DNA of 64,000 bases from Cohnella thailandensis (GTDB taxonomy: Bacteria > Bacillota > Bacilli > Paenibacillales > Paenibacillaceae). Within the stretch, counting starts at the first letter, position 1; every line of letters begins with the position of its first letter. Position numbers and translations under genes: made by a program. Shown one piece after another: positions 16,967 to 26,273 of the stretch. The notes beneath the pieces are model-generated. The model was given only the letters and a program-made list of their open reading frames with translations, was not told where the DNA came from and searched no databases. The stretch covers positions 30,478 to 94,477 of the forward strand of contig NZ_JACJVQ010000023.1 of assembly GCF_014212135.1 (NCBI RefSeq), written 5' to 3'.

Positions 16967-18070
16967 ATGCTTAAAGAGAAAATAAACGCACGCCAATTGT
17001 TTTCCCTGATCGTACTGTTCGAATTAGGGACGGCGTTGGTGCTGCCGATCGGCTTCGTTTCCCATCGGGATGTCTGGCTGTCGATCTTGCTGGCCTTGAT
17101 CGGGGGGATCCTGTTATTCCTGATCTACGACCAAATAGTCCGGCAGTACCCCGAATCGACGTTCGTCGGATCCATCCGCCAAATCATGGGGACCTATGCG
17201 GGTTCGCTCATCGGCTTCCTCTATCTCGGCTTCTTCATCCATAACGACGCCAGGGTGCTGCGGGAGACCGGCGAGCTGCTCGTCACGTCCGCGTACGATA
17301 TGACGCCGTTATTCGTCATTTGCGCTTTCTTTATGCTAACGGTCGTTTACGTCGTAAGCAAGGGAGTCGAAGTATTGGCGAGAACCGGCGAGATCTATCT
17401 GCTTCACGTTCTTATTCTAGGCGGAGGAGGAACGATCCTGATCCTGTTCTCGGGGATCGTGCACGTCGAGAATCTGCTGCCGGTTATGGAAGATGGAGCG
17501 GGGAAGGTACTGGAGTCGGCTTATCGTTATATTCTCATGTTCCCTTTCGGCGAGATGATTTGTTTTGCCGCCATCCTTCCGTCCTTGAACCGGACTTCGT
17601 CGGGACGGAAGGCCGGAATTCTGGCTCTGATCGCCAGCGGTACGATTCTAAGCGCCGCTCATGCGATCGAGGTCTCGGTTCTTGGAGCCAACATCTACGG
17701 CCGTTCTACGTTCCCCTTGTTTCTCGCGGTCAGCAAAGTCAATATTATGGATTTCATTCAACGAATGGACGGCTTGGTCATCCTGACTCTGATCATTACC
17801 TCCTTCTTCAAATGCGCGATCAATTGCTATGCTGCCATTACCGTAGCCGCCGACCTGTTCCGCGTTCGCGAACCGATGAAGCTGGCGATGCCGGTCGGCT
17901 TGGTCGTCCTGTTCAACTCCATGATGACCTCTAACGACTGGCCGGAGTTCGCCTTGAAGGGCAAAGAGGTAATCATGGGGATCCTGCTGCCGGTTTACTC
18001 CGTCGCGATTCCCGTCGGATTGCTCGCGGTTCATTGGATTCGCCGGTCGATCGGAAGCAAGACGCTTTAA
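16967..18070 (+). CDS. Spore germination permease (GerB/GerKB family)
   Basis: 367 residues with about ten hydrophobic segments, an APC-like transporter fold that forms the nutrient-binding B subunit of the germinant receptor. Typical pieces are INARQLFSLIVLFELGTALV at the start, SKGVEVLARTGEIYLLHVLI, and FPLFLAVSKVNIMDFIQRMD. It is the last gene of the A-C-B operon, 35 bases after the lipoprotein gene. The nutrient it recognises cannot be told from sequence. Confidence 0.93.
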   Translation: MLKEKINARQLFSLIVLFELGTALVLPIGFVSHRDVWLSILLALIGGILLFLIYDQIVRQYPESTFVGSIRQIMGTYAGSLIGFLYLGFFIHNDARVLRETGELLVTSAYDMTPLFVICAFFMLTVVYVVSKGVEVLARTGEIYLLHVLILGGGGTILILFSGIVHVENLLPVMEDGAGKVLESAYRYILMFPFGEMICFAAILPSLNRTSSGRKAGILALIASGTILSAAHAIEVSVLGANIYGRSTFPLFLAVSKVNIMDFIQRMDGLVILTLIITSFFKCAINCYAAITVAADLFRVREPMKLAMPVGLVVLFNSMMTSNDWPEFALKGKEVIMGILLPVYSVAIPVGLLAVHWIRRSIGSKTL

Positions 18071-18082
18071 GGAGCGATCGAG

Positions 18083-18304
18083 TTATGGCGTCGACTTGCG
18101 TTTCGATGCCGCTCTTACGATAGACGCGGCTAAACCAAGAAGGAGAAGGACCGCCAATGCGAGCTCCGGGAGTGTCATCAGCTTGAAAGGGTTCTCCAGC
18201 AATCGGAAGGATCCGATTATGCTGTTGCCGGCCATCCAATCGACCATTAGCGTGTAAACCGTGCCATAGACAAATAGCAATACCGTAACGGCTGCTAGCT
18301 TCAT
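18083..18304 (-). CDS. Small membrane protein, 73 residues
   Basis: Two hydrophobic segments, residues 3-24 (AAVTVLLFVYGTVYTLM) and 48-66 (LALAVLLLLGLAASIV), with a basic C-terminal tail. The family is not recognised. It starts 17 bases after the large membrane protein gene on the same strand, so both are likely in one transcript. The ATG at 18304 has AAGGAGGAG a few bases upstream. It could be an accessory subunit of the upstream glycosyltransferase-like protein. Confidence 0.65.
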   Translation of the reverse strand: MKLAAVTVLLFVYGTVYTLMVDWMAGNSIIGSFRLLENPFKLMTLPELALAVLLLLGLAASIVRAASKRKSTP

Positions 18305-18321
18305 GCGCTTCTCCTCCTTGG

Positions 18322-20430
18322 TTATCGCAGTTTAACCCACATGACCGGTCGAACTCCCAGTACCGCATCGACCTTGCGATGATACACTTGGTAATCCGAT
18401 GCCACGACCCGTGCCATATCGGAGCTGTTGTAATACGGAGCGGCAAGCCAATAATCATGGGATAGAACGGACGCCGACTTCGATAGCTTAAAGAGCTTCT
18501 CCGCATCGTCGACGGAAGGCAAGGTTAAATAAGCCGAGTACATCTTCCGATAGGCACGATTGCTGTCCTGCGAAACATATTTGATGGGCGAAAACCAGTA
18601 ATGGGGACGGTCTCCTTTCTCGGATTGCGGGGAGTTGGATTCATTGCATAAGGCGGGATATTCCGTCCATAGAATGCGGCTTCGCTCTTCCGGCGTAAAC
18701 CATTCATTCGCTTTGGCATTAAGGTCCGATCGAATGCTCGCTTGAGAATAATCGTTAGAGCGTTCGTCGTACGCGCGGCGATATAACGCGTTCTTGGCGA
18801 TTATCTTGATTCGATCGTCTTGCCTATCCAAGACGTACCACTTTATGGGTTTGTCGTCGAAGCGGCCTATCGTTACGGTTCCCGGCGAGCCGGGATAGAA
18901 AGCGATGATTGCCAATAAGGCCGCAACGGCAATGGCGATACGCCGGAACGTCAGGCTTCGATAATCCAGATTGTCCAACAGCAAAACGACGATCAGCATG
19001 TCGAAATGAACGTTGAACAGGAACATATGCTTCTGCAGATCGGCATTCCCGTTGCTCACGATGGGGACGATGAATTGACCCGCCGCGGCGCACAAGAGCG
19101 CCAACCTCAGCAAGATACGGTAGAAGTCTGCCCTTTTCCTAACTAATGAAACTACATTGGCGACATACAGGACCGACACGACGCCAAAGAATACGGAAGC
19201 GAAGCCGGCTGCTTCCTTGCGGAAGCTCTCCCACAGGTTCCATCGAAAAGCAAACCGTAAATCCGCTCGCTCGCTAGGCAGATTAATATTGGATAAATAA
19301 GTGGGACGAAGAGGCAAAGCGGCCTCGGCGCTCTCATCCAGCTTTGCGGCGAAGAAGGAGGGATGCGTCAAGTAATACTTGAATACCCCGAATTTGTCGA
19401 CCCGGTCAAAAAACTCAGATTTAAAATCAGGATCCCGTTTGTAATAGGGATTCAAGGGGTGCCGTACGTTGGCGTTCAAGGCTTCCAGCTTGGACAGCTC
19501 CCGCGGCAAACCGAGGTCTTCGGCAGCCTTCTCCGGCGACGGGTTCTTGTACAAAACGCCGAAGAATACGGATTGAAAGGTGGTCATCTTGGTCATCCAT
19601 TCGGGCGCAATCATGACATACCGGTAAGAAGCAACAAGCATAACGACGATCGAGACGCAGACCAAGATTTTTTTCTTAAGGTTCTCTTTTTTTATCGCGT
19701 AATAAGCAAGGGGAATGGATAGCAACACCGTTGACGGAAAGTTGGCCGCTTTGGAACCGGAAAAAAGGAACAGGGACAGCAACGCCCCCGCGTAAATCCA
19801 ATACCCGTTGTCGTTTCTCTCAAGATAGAAAAGCAGGACAAAAGCCATGACGAGAAAGATTAGCGTAGTCGATTCCCCGTAAAAGGAATTGAAATAAACC
19901 AAATAGCCGCAATCCAAAAACATAACGGCAAAAACGATTTTAACCGACAAATCGGCGGATAGTTGAATTCTCCACTTCTTCTTCAGAAATAGAGCCATAG
20001 CAACCGCATAGATAAGGACGTATGATATGGTTTGAAAAACCAGGTTAAACAAGCCGGGTTCTCGCCGAAGAAGCTTGTTGGCGGCCGCGTTGAAAAACAA
20101 GGCGACTTTGACAAAGATAAATTGAGCGGAGTAATACTCCGCGGGGTTGTGTTGGACGGGCCGAAAGATGCGGATAAAATACCTGCCCAAACTGGTTGGA
20201 TTAGCTATGTCATACAGATATTCGGCGCTCAAGTACTTGATCCCGCTGACCGACGAGAGCCCGAAGGCTCTCATCGTTCGGTTAAAGTCGGAATTATCGG
20301 CAAGCCCTATCGTCCTTGGAACATAGATCAGGATGGCGATGGCGAGCACAACGAGGATATAGAGGATCCACGCCCGTATCGTTTTGGACTTCAGCAAAGT
20401 CGTACCCCTTCTTACTTGTCGAAAATTCAT
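18322..20430 (-). CDS. Large GT-C-like membrane protein, possibly a glycan hexosyltransferase
   Basis: 702 residues. About ten membrane segments fill residues 18-530, followed by a soluble end of about 150 residues. After the first segment comes ADNSDFNRTMRAFGL (residues 44-58). An acidic motif in the first outer loop is the hallmark of GT-C glycosyltransferases that use lipid-linked sugars, and it resembles WsfD-type hexosyltransferases of S-layer glycan clusters. FNSFYGESTT is a further conserved-looking motif. The ATG at 20430 is chosen; only a weak GGAAA precedes it, and upstream codons run into the divergent gene. No glycan cluster surrounds it. Function is inferred. Confidence 0.65.
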   Translation of the reverse strand: MNFRQVRRGTTLLKSKTIRAWILYILVVLAIAILIYVPRTIGLADNSDFNRTMRAFGLSSVSGIKYLSAEYLYDIANPTSLGRYFIRIFRPVQHNPAEYYSAQFIFVKVALFFNAAANKLLRREPGLFNLVFQTISYVLIYAVAMALFLKKKWRIQLSADLSVKIVFAVMFLDCGYLVYFNSFYGESTTLIFLVMAFVLLFYLERNDNGYWIYAGALLSLFLFSGSKAANFPSTVLLSIPLAYYAIKKENLKKKILVCVSIVVMLVASYRYVMIAPEWMTKMTTFQSVFFGVLYKNPSPEKAAEDLGLPRELSKLEALNANVRHPLNPYYKRDPDFKSEFFDRVDKFGVFKYYLTHPSFFAAKLDESAEAALPLRPTYLSNINLPSERADLRFAFRWNLWESFRKEAAGFASVFFGVVSVLYVANVVSLVRKRADFYRILLRLALLCAAAGQFIVPIVSNGNADLQKHMFLFNVHFDMLIVVLLLDNLDYRSLTFRRIAIAVAALLAIIAFYPGSPGTVTIGRFDDKPIKWYVLDRQDDRIKIIAKNALYRRAYDERSNDYSQASIRSDLNAKANEWFTPEERSRILWTEYPALCNESNSPQSEKGDRPHYWFSPIKYVSQDSNRAYRKMYSAYLTLPSVDDAEKLFKLSKSASVLSHDYWLAAPYYNSSDMARVVASDYQVYHRKVDAVLGVRPVMWVKLR

Positions 20431-20514
20431 TGGTTTCCATACTGTGCCCGTTAATGGAACCATCATACTTAAGCGGCTTGTATTGTATAATGGAGGGCAA
20501 GCGGGGGGAAACGA

Positions 20515-21462
20515 ATGAACAAAACCGAACGGCAGCTCGCCGTCACTCTCGAACTGCAGCGCAACAAAGTGGTGAGAGCGGAGGACTTGGCGGCACACTT
20601 CGAGACAAGCGTCCGGACGATCTATCGCGACATTCAAGCCTTGAGCGAAGCGGGCGTTCCGATCATCGGCGCTCCAGGTCAAGGCTACTCCATGATGGAG
20701 GGCTATTTTCTGCCTCCGATCGGGTTCACGGCGGAAGAAGCCGTGGCTCTGCTGATGGGGACGGACTTTATCGAACAAAGGCTGGATGAAGAGTACGGCA
20801 GCAAGGCCAATACGGCTCGGCGCAAGATCGAAGCGATCCTGCCGGAAGCCGTGCGAGCCGAGTCGAAGCGAGTCCGGGAAACCATGAAGCTGATTTACTC
20901 CGGCGAACCGTCAACCGGCCAGAAGGTGAAGGACTATCTTGCATTGGCGCGGCAAGCCATACTGGAACGCCGTAAATTAATCTTTACGTATCAGAAAAAA
21001 ATGCCGGAACCGGATGGAAGTCGTCAGAGCAGCAGGGAAGTCGATCCGTACGGGCTGGCGCTTGTTCAGGGACATTGGGTATTGGTCGCCCGCTGCAGCT
21101 TGCGTCAAGATATCCGGCACTTCCGATTGTCTCGGATGACGGAGCTGGCCGTATCGGAGGAACGCTATTCCATGCCGCCAGGCTTTGATCTAAGCCGTTA
21201 TCGCCCGCCGGACGACCGTAACGTGCGGGTGTCGATACGGGCAAATCCCGCCATTGCCGACAAAATCGAGGAGACCGTTCCCTTTTATCTGGAGGAGATG
21301 GAGACGCGAGAAGACGTCCTTATGGTTACGTTTCTAGTTCGAAGGCCGGAAGAGCTGCTGCCTCACGTACTCGGTTGGGGCGGAGAGGTCGAGGTTTTGG
21401 AGCCGGAGTCCTTACGCAGCAGGATTCGGGAGGAAGCCGAGAAAATGTTAAAACGCTACTGA
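20515..21462 (+). CDS. WYL-domain transcriptional regulator (YafY/DeoR-type helix-turn-helix)
   Basis: 315 residues. A winged helix-turn-helix is at residues 5-60 (NKVVRAEDLAAHFETSVRTIYRD), followed by a linker, a WYL domain at about 135-210 (REVDPYGLALVQGHWVLVARC, RHFRLSRM) and a C-terminal WCX domain. WYL regulators bind nucleotides or other ligands and respond to stress. The ATG at 20515 follows GGGGGGAAACGA. The gene is divergent from the GT-C-like gene, with 84 bases between them. Confidence 0.9.
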   Translation: MNKTERQLAVTLELQRNKVVRAEDLAAHFETSVRTIYRDIQALSEAGVPIIGAPGQGYSMMEGYFLPPIGFTAEEAVALLMGTDFIEQRLDEEYGSKANTARRKIEAILPEAVRAESKRVRETMKLIYSGEPSTGQKVKDYLALARQAILERRKLIFTYQKKMPEPDGSRQSSREVDPYGLALVQGHWVLVARCSLRQDIRHFRLSRMTELAVSEERYSMPPGFDLSRYRPPDDRNVRVSIRANPAIADKIEETVPFYLEEMETREDVLMVTFLVRRPEELLPHVLGWGGEVEVLEPESLRSRIREEAEKMLKRY

Positions 21463-21488
21463 CACGCTGTTGTCAGTAGCGTTTTTTT
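21452..21488 (+). terminator. Strong terminator overlapping the WYL regulator stop codon
   Basis: A perfect 13-bp stem (AACGCTACTGACA with TGTCAGTAGCGTT), loop CGCTGT, and a run of seven T. The stop codon lies inside the stem. Confidence 0.92.
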
Positions 21489-21529
21489 ATAGTGGAATTA
21501 ACCTAATGAGAAGAGGAGTTGCTTTACCA

Positions 21530-22075
21530 ATGAGAAGGACTGCGGAAGCCCTGCGGCAGTTTGAAGTGTCGATAAAAACCTATTTAAGCGAACTTGAGAA
21601 GCTTGAGTGGGAGCAGTTGCTTTATAAGGCGAATCCGGAGGAATGGTCCATCGGGCAAATGTACGTTCATTTGATTCAATCGGCGCAAGGGATGCAATTG
21701 CGCAATGCCGACCTATGCTTGGCCGGAAGCGAGGAGAATTTGAGCGCGAACGGGGAGAAAACGGAGAGCGGGAAGGCGGTATTCGATCAAGGAAGTTTTC
21801 CGCCCGTGCGGGTTCGCGTCCCGGCATCCCCGCAATACACGCCGAAGCAACCCGAAAGCAGAGACCGGCTGATAGAGGGGCTGCATGCAGTCGCTGAGCG
21901 GATGCGAGGGATGGAACCCGCATTGGCTCAAGCGTCCGAACGCAACAAGGTCCTCCATCCCAGGTTAGGGGCGCTAAACGCCAAAGAGTGGTTTTTGTTG
22001 GTCGAAATGCACTATCGGCACCATTTCTTGCAGTTGGACCGACTAAAGAGCGAGTTGCCTAGCTCCTCAAACTAA
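21530..22075 (+). CDS. DinB-like family protein
   Basis: 181 residues, a four-helix bundle of the DinB/YfiT type. The predicted metal ligands are the His of GQMYVHLIQS near residue 46 and the HxxxH pair of MHYRHHFLQLDR near 165. DinB-like proteins often act as metal-dependent thiol transferases, for example with bacillithiol, or have unknown roles. The ATG at 21530 is chosen, with AGAGGAG about 11 bases upstream; an ATG at 21506 has no such site. The last nine bases overlap the convergent DUF92 gene. Confidence 0.8.
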   Translation: MRRTAEALRQFEVSIKTYLSELEKLEWEQLLYKANPEEWSIGQMYVHLIQSAQGMQLRNADLCLAGSEENLSANGEKTESGKAVFDQGSFPPVRVRVPASPQYTPKQPESRDRLIEGLHAVAERMRGMEPALAQASERNKVLHPRLGALNAKEWFLLVEMHYRHHFLQLDRLKSELPSSSN

Positions 22076-22894
22076 ACTGAACACCATCGCCAATAAAGCT
22101 GCGAATAGGCCGCCGACCAGCGAACTCGCGAAGTTGACGGCATCGTTGTTCCAGCCTGCCCGCCCGCGGATTCGTTCGGCGGGCTTCTCGCAATGACGAG
22201 GCTGTTCGATCTCGCGGCCGCACACCCTGCAGCGGTACATCTGCTGCCAGGTCGCGCCGATCCAAGAATCGGCCAGCGATCCGACAAGGCCGCCCAGTCC
22301 GGCTATCCCAATGTAGGCGATCAGCCTTAGCGGCGCAGCCTCTTCCGATTCGAGGGATACAGCAAGCGATAAAGCACCGGCTACGGCGCCGATAAACAGT
22401 CCCCCGGCAAGCGAAGCGCCCAGACCGAGGCCGGAGACTCCGCCTGACGTGCCGGGCGCAACTTGCCGTCCCGTCTTGATCGATCTCGGCGGCTTCCGGC
22501 TCGACCCGCCAATCTCCGTCGCCCAAGTGTCGGCCGTCACCGAGGCCATGACTCCTAAGAAAGCATATAGCCATAGCGGATGAGGCCAAGCCCAATCTGC
22601 CGCGCACAATAGAAGGCCCAGACCGCCGTTGGCGAGCACCTGGCCGGCATCGCGCCTCCCGGATTTCTCGTACCCGCTCTCGGCTTGTTTCTTGGCCTGC
22701 CTTTTCCACTTGGACCACAAGGTCGAAGATACAAAAAAAGCGATGAGGGAGCCGTACCAGACCGCGCTTCCGAGCGCATACATCGTCGTCCCTAGCAAAA
22801 CCGCCGCCAGAAGCCCGGAGAGGGATAACGACTTTCTGGCATAGGCCAACCCCGCGATGGCCGCGCTTCCGGCCAAACCTAATAACCATTCCAA
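22067..22894 (-). CDS. DUF92 family membrane protein
   Basis: 275 residues with about six hydrophobic segments. Family signatures include MASVTADTWATEIG near residue 120, TSGGVSGLGLGASLAGG near 150 and GLVGSLADSWIGATWQ near 205. A cysteine pair motif, YRCRVCGREIEQPRHC, precedes GWNNDAVNFASSLVGG near the end, as in other family members. Bacterial DUF92 proteins are mostly uncharacterised; a plant relative is a phytyl-phosphate kinase, so a polyprenyl-phosphate substrate is conceivable. The ATG at 22894 has only a weak ribosome site. Confidence 0.88.
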   Translation of the reverse strand: MEWLLGLAGSAAIAGLAYARKSLSLSGLLAAVLLGTTMYALGSAVWYGSLIAFFVSSTLWSKWKRQAKKQAESGYEKSGRRDAGQVLANGGLGLLLCAADWAWPHPLWLYAFLGVMASVTADTWATEIGGSSRKPPRSIKTGRQVAPGTSGGVSGLGLGASLAGGLFIGAVAGALSLAVSLESEEAAPLRLIAYIGIAGLGGLVGSLADSWIGATWQQMYRCRVCGREIEQPRHCEKPAERIRGRAGWNNDAVNFASSLVGGLFAALLAMVFSLV

Positions 22895-23176
22895 ATTCCG
22901 ACGCCCCTAACCTTAAATTACATAAACGCAACAACCGTATACCAGAAGTATAACGTTATTTTTGCTCCTCTGGGAGAGCAAGCCGCGCGCCGAACGAGGC
23001 GCTTTTTTTACGTCTGACGGAGGAGGAATAAGCCCGACTTCAGTCTAGTTCAAGATAAGTCCGCAGAGCGGTGATGCCAATCCTTTACATTTGTATAATT
23101 AACAGGGTAGATAACCGAAAACAGAAATGGAAAATTCAGGACGGGAGACCGGAGAATGATGAAGGAGATGAGTTCC
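22895..23176 (+). promoter_or_regulatory. Intergenic region with terminator-like hairpin and ABC operon promoter
   Basis: A short hairpin GCGCC-GAACGA-GGCGC followed by seven T (22987-23009) looks like a plus-strand terminator, although no plus-strand gene ends just before it. It may be a leader attenuator or a relic. A -10 TATAAT (23094-23099) with no clear -35 lies 78 bases before the ABC transporter start. Confidence 0.45.
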
Positions 23177-23881
23177 ATGAGAAAGTTGATCGAATTCAAA
23201 AACGTGTCGAAGGAGTACCAAATAGGCGAAGTGCCGATAAAGGCGCTCGACGGAGTCGATTTTACCATATCGGAAGGGGAATTCGTGGTCATTCTAGGGG
23301 CAAGCGGCGCCGGCAAAAGCACGATTCTGAATATCCTAGGCGGCATGGATGCGGCGAGTTCCGGTCAAGTCTTCGTCGGCAATCAAGAACTAACGAAGCT
23401 GAGCGACAAAAAAATGACGCAATATCGCGCCGAGAAAGTGGGCTTCGTCTTTCAGTTTTATAACTTGATTCCGAATTTAAACGCACTCGAGAATGTCGAA
23501 TTCGCCGCCGAAGTATGCAAAAACCATCTGGATGCGAAAGACACCTTAAGCAAAGTCGGATTAAAGGATCGTCTCCGCAACTTCCCTTCCCAGCTCTCCG
23601 GAGGAGAGCAGCAGCGAGTCGCGATCGCGAGAGCCGTCGCCAAGAATCCCCTGCTTCTTCTCTGCGACGAACCCACCGGCGCTCTGGATTATGTCACGGG
23701 CAAAGCCGTCTTAAAGCTTCTGCAAGATCTGAACAAAGATACGAGGAAGTGCATCGTCGTGGTCACGCATAATTCCGCAATCGCTCCGATGGCCGATAAG
23801 GTAATCAAGGTGAAGAGCGGCAAGATCGAGAGCATTACGACGAATGACGTGAAACGAAGCGTCGAAGGGATCGAGTGGTGA
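23177..23881 (+). CDS. ABC transporter ATP-binding protein (MacB/LolD type)
   Basis: 234 residues. Walker A is GASGAGKST near residue 40, the Q-loop is FVFQFYNLIPNLN near 87, the signature is LSGGEQQRVAIARA near 141, and Walker B is LLLLCDEPTGALD near 165. It powers the FtsX-type permease encoded two bases downstream. Of four possible ATGs (23156, 23159, 23168, 23177) the last is chosen because GAAGGAGA lies about 9 bases upstream. The class includes lipoprotein, macrolide and peptide exporters. Confidence 0.92.
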   Translation: MRKLIEFKNVSKEYQIGEVPIKALDGVDFTISEGEFVVILGASGAGKSTILNILGGMDAASSGQVFVGNQELTKLSDKKMTQYRAEKVGFVFQFYNLIPNLNALENVEFAAEVCKNHLDAKDTLSKVGLKDRLRNFPSQLSGGEQQRVAIARAVAKNPLLLLCDEPTGALDYVTGKAVLKLLQDLNKDTRKCIVVVTHNSAIAPMADKVIKVKSGKIESITTNDVKRSVEGIEW

Positions 23882-23883
23882 GC

Positions 23884-26208
23884 ATGAAATTACTGATTAA
23901 ATTAGTAAGGGATATCAAGCAATCGATAGGTCAATTTATCGCCTTGGTGCTGGTCGTCGCGGTAGGAGCTTTCTTTTATTCGGGGCTTGTCACCTATAGC
24001 AGCACGCTTAGCTCTTACACGAAGGATTATTACAAAGAACATAACCTAAGCGACCTCAACGTCTCTTACGCTCAGATCTCCCAAGAGGACGTGTCCGAAT
24101 TAAGCAAGATTGAAGGCATCCATAAAATCGAAGGACGGTACACGGTAGACGCCACGCAAACATTCGATGACACTAAAGCTACCGTGACCCTTCATTCGAT
24201 CCCCGCAAACAATGAAATCAACACTCTTTCTTTAATAGAGGGGGGGATTCCGTCCCACAAGAACGAGGTGTTGCTGGATTCCCATTATGCCGAAGAACAC
24301 CGGTACGGCGTCGGCGATCGAATCCAATTAACGGCGAACGGCCAAGAGTTGACGTTGACCATAACCGGATTGGGCGAGAACGTCGAACATGTCAAAAAGA
24401 ACGATACCCAAGACCATAAAACCTCCGGATTCGCGTACATCGACGAGGAGACGATTCCTGAGATCATAGGCGGCTTTGCCTATAATGAAGTCATCATCGA
24501 CGCCGAAGAAGGCTATGACATCGACAAGCTCGGCCAAGCTATCGAAGCGCAATCCAAACAATTGCCTTACTTGGAGCAGGTCAGCAAAGAACGGTCGTTC
24601 TCCTATTCGAAAATAAACGAAACGATTGCCAACAACAATTTGATGAGCAAGGTCATCCCGTTCGTTCTCTTTGTCATCGAAGCGATTATTCTTTTTCTAA
24701 CCATGTCCAGAATGATCGATTCCCAGCGAAATCAAGTAGGGATCATGAAGGCATTGGGCGTAAAAGACAGAAGCATCATGCTTCATTACATGGGATACCC
24801 CGTGCTGGTAGCCGTAGTAGGCTCCATCATAGGATGCGTCATTGCTGCTTCCGTCTTTATCCCATTCGTAACGACGTCGAGCTCGCGGTCTAACTCTCTG
24901 CCCGACATTCATTTCTCCCTATCGTATTTATCGGTCATTCCGCCTATTCTTTTATCCAGCGCGTTCGGGCTCTTAGCCTGTTATCTCAGCGGCAGAAACG
25001 TATTGAAAGAAAGAGCTGCCCAGGCGATGCGGCCAAAACCTCCTAAGAAAACGAAAAAGCTAGTCATCGAGAGAATGCCGGGGATATGGAGCCGTATCCC
25101 TTACAGCTACAAGCTGATCCTGAGGAACATCTTTTTGAATAAGCAAAAGGCGTTGGCGAGCGCAATCGGCGTAGCGGTCAGCACCGTGTTGTTGATCACG
25201 GCGTTCGGTACGCAATCGTCTTTGTTAAAAGTAGCGGGACAAGTGGAAGAGGTTTATTCCTATGACTTAAGAGTGGATTACGCGCCGGGGACCTCTTCCG
25301 ATAAAGCGCAGTTGCCGCCGGGCTTAATGAACAGTCATTGGATATCCGAGTTTCCTGTCGAAATCCTGGCAGGCGACGAACAAGAGAATGCAACCTTGAT
25401 CGTCACGGAAAAGGAAAACAACCTCATTCATTTCTTTGACGAGAACGCCAATCGACTCTCGTTGGAGAACGATGGCGTCGTAGTCCCTCAGTCTTACGCC
25501 GACCATTACAGCATCGCCAAAGGGGATACGATCCAAATTCGATTCAGCGCGCCGGAGCTTAACGATAAACTCGTGCAGATGAAGGTGCTTGAAATCTCGA
25601 CCCAGTATTCGAATCCGTCGTTTTATATCACCCCGGCCTATTTGGAAAGCTTGGGAGTAGCGGATAGCCCAACTTCGCTGCTAGTCGAAGCCAATAGCTC
25701 CGAAGAGCTTGTCCAGGTACGTCAATTCTTTGAACAGGATCAGAACGTGGATACCATTGCGGACAAGAACGACCTCAAGGAATCGGCCGAATATATCTTG
25801 AAGCAAAACAGCTTCGTCTTTATCATGTTTATCGTCTGTGCCGTCATCCTCTCCTTCGGCGCTATCCATACGATCTCTTCCATCAATATTTACGAGAGGA
25901 ATCGCGAGCTTGCTACGTTGAAGGTGTTAGGCTATGCCAAACCTAAAATAAACAGGCTGATCTTCTTGGAAAATATCGTGCTGACCGCGTTCGCCGTTCT
26001 TGTCGCTTTGCCGATTAGCGGTTACGTTTATACTTTTATCGTTAAGGCGCTTTCGAGCACTCACCAGCAAATCCCGGACCAATTAACGATAACCATCATG
26101 CTGGCGTCCGTTCTCCTCGCTTTCTTGCTGACCGTTCTGTCCAACTTGATGCTGCGGGGCAAAGTTACCCGAATCGATATGATCGAATCGTTAAAAAGCG
26201 TGGAATGA
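23884..26208 (+). CDS. FtsX-family ABC permease
   Basis: 774 residues. The first membrane segment is at residues 15-40, an extracellular MacB-like domain follows, then a three-segment FtsX unit at about 260-375. After a basic linker (KPPKKTKKLVIERM) the layout repeats: a segment near 425, a second outer domain, and a second FtsX unit at about 640-765. This is the 8-10 segment type of MacB-like permease that moves substrates by mechanical coupling. The ATG at 23884 lies two bases after the ATPase stop. Substrate unknown: antimicrobial peptide export or resistance is a common role for this class. Confidence 0.9.
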   Translation: MKLLIKLVRDIKQSIGQFIALVLVVAVGAFFYSGLVTYSSTLSSYTKDYYKEHNLSDLNVSYAQISQEDVSELSKIEGIHKIEGRYTVDATQTFDDTKATVTLHSIPANNEINTLSLIEGGIPSHKNEVLLDSHYAEEHRYGVGDRIQLTANGQELTLTITGLGENVEHVKKNDTQDHKTSGFAYIDEETIPEIIGGFAYNEVIIDAEEGYDIDKLGQAIEAQSKQLPYLEQVSKERSFSYSKINETIANNNLMSKVIPFVLFVIEAIILFLTMSRMIDSQRNQVGIMKALGVKDRSIMLHYMGYPVLVAVVGSIIGCVIAASVFIPFVTTSSSRSNSLPDIHFSLSYLSVIPPILLSSAFGLLACYLSGRNVLKERAAQAMRPKPPKKTKKLVIERMPGIWSRIPYSYKLILRNIFLNKQKALASAIGVAVSTVLLITAFGTQSSLLKVAGQVEEVYSYDLRVDYAPGTSSDKAQLPPGLMNSHWISEFPVEILAGDEQENATLIVTEKENNLIHFFDENANRLSLENDGVVVPQSYADHYSIAKGDTIQIRFSAPELNDKLVQMKVLEISTQYSNPSFYITPAYLESLGVADSPTSLLVEANSSEELVQVRQFFEQDQNVDTIADKNDLKESAEYILKQNSFVFIMFIVCAVILSFGAIHTISSINIYERNRELATLKVLGYAKPKINRLIFLENIVLTAFAVLVALPISGYVYTFIVKALSSTHQQIPDQLTITIMLASVLLAFLLTVLSNLMLRGKVTRIDMIESLKSVE

Positions 26209-26273
26209 CGGGTCTTGCGCTTCCTTCCCTCGTCCGGTATTCTTGGAGAATTGGGACGGAACGGGGGAAGGAC

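Noticed and set aside
14129..18070. Naming the operon gerK outright because of its A-C-B order
   Set aside because: Gene order alone does not fix the paralogue in Paenibacillaceae, so only family-level calls are given.
20431..20778. N-terminal extension of the GT-C-like protein
   Set aside because: It would run through the promoter and first 260 bases of the divergent WYL regulator and is Arg/His-rich, unlike the family.
22059..22934. A 291-codon minus-strand frame over the DUF92 gene
   Set aside because: The overlapping frame encodes a recognisable DUF92 membrane protein; this one is Arg-rich and without motifs.
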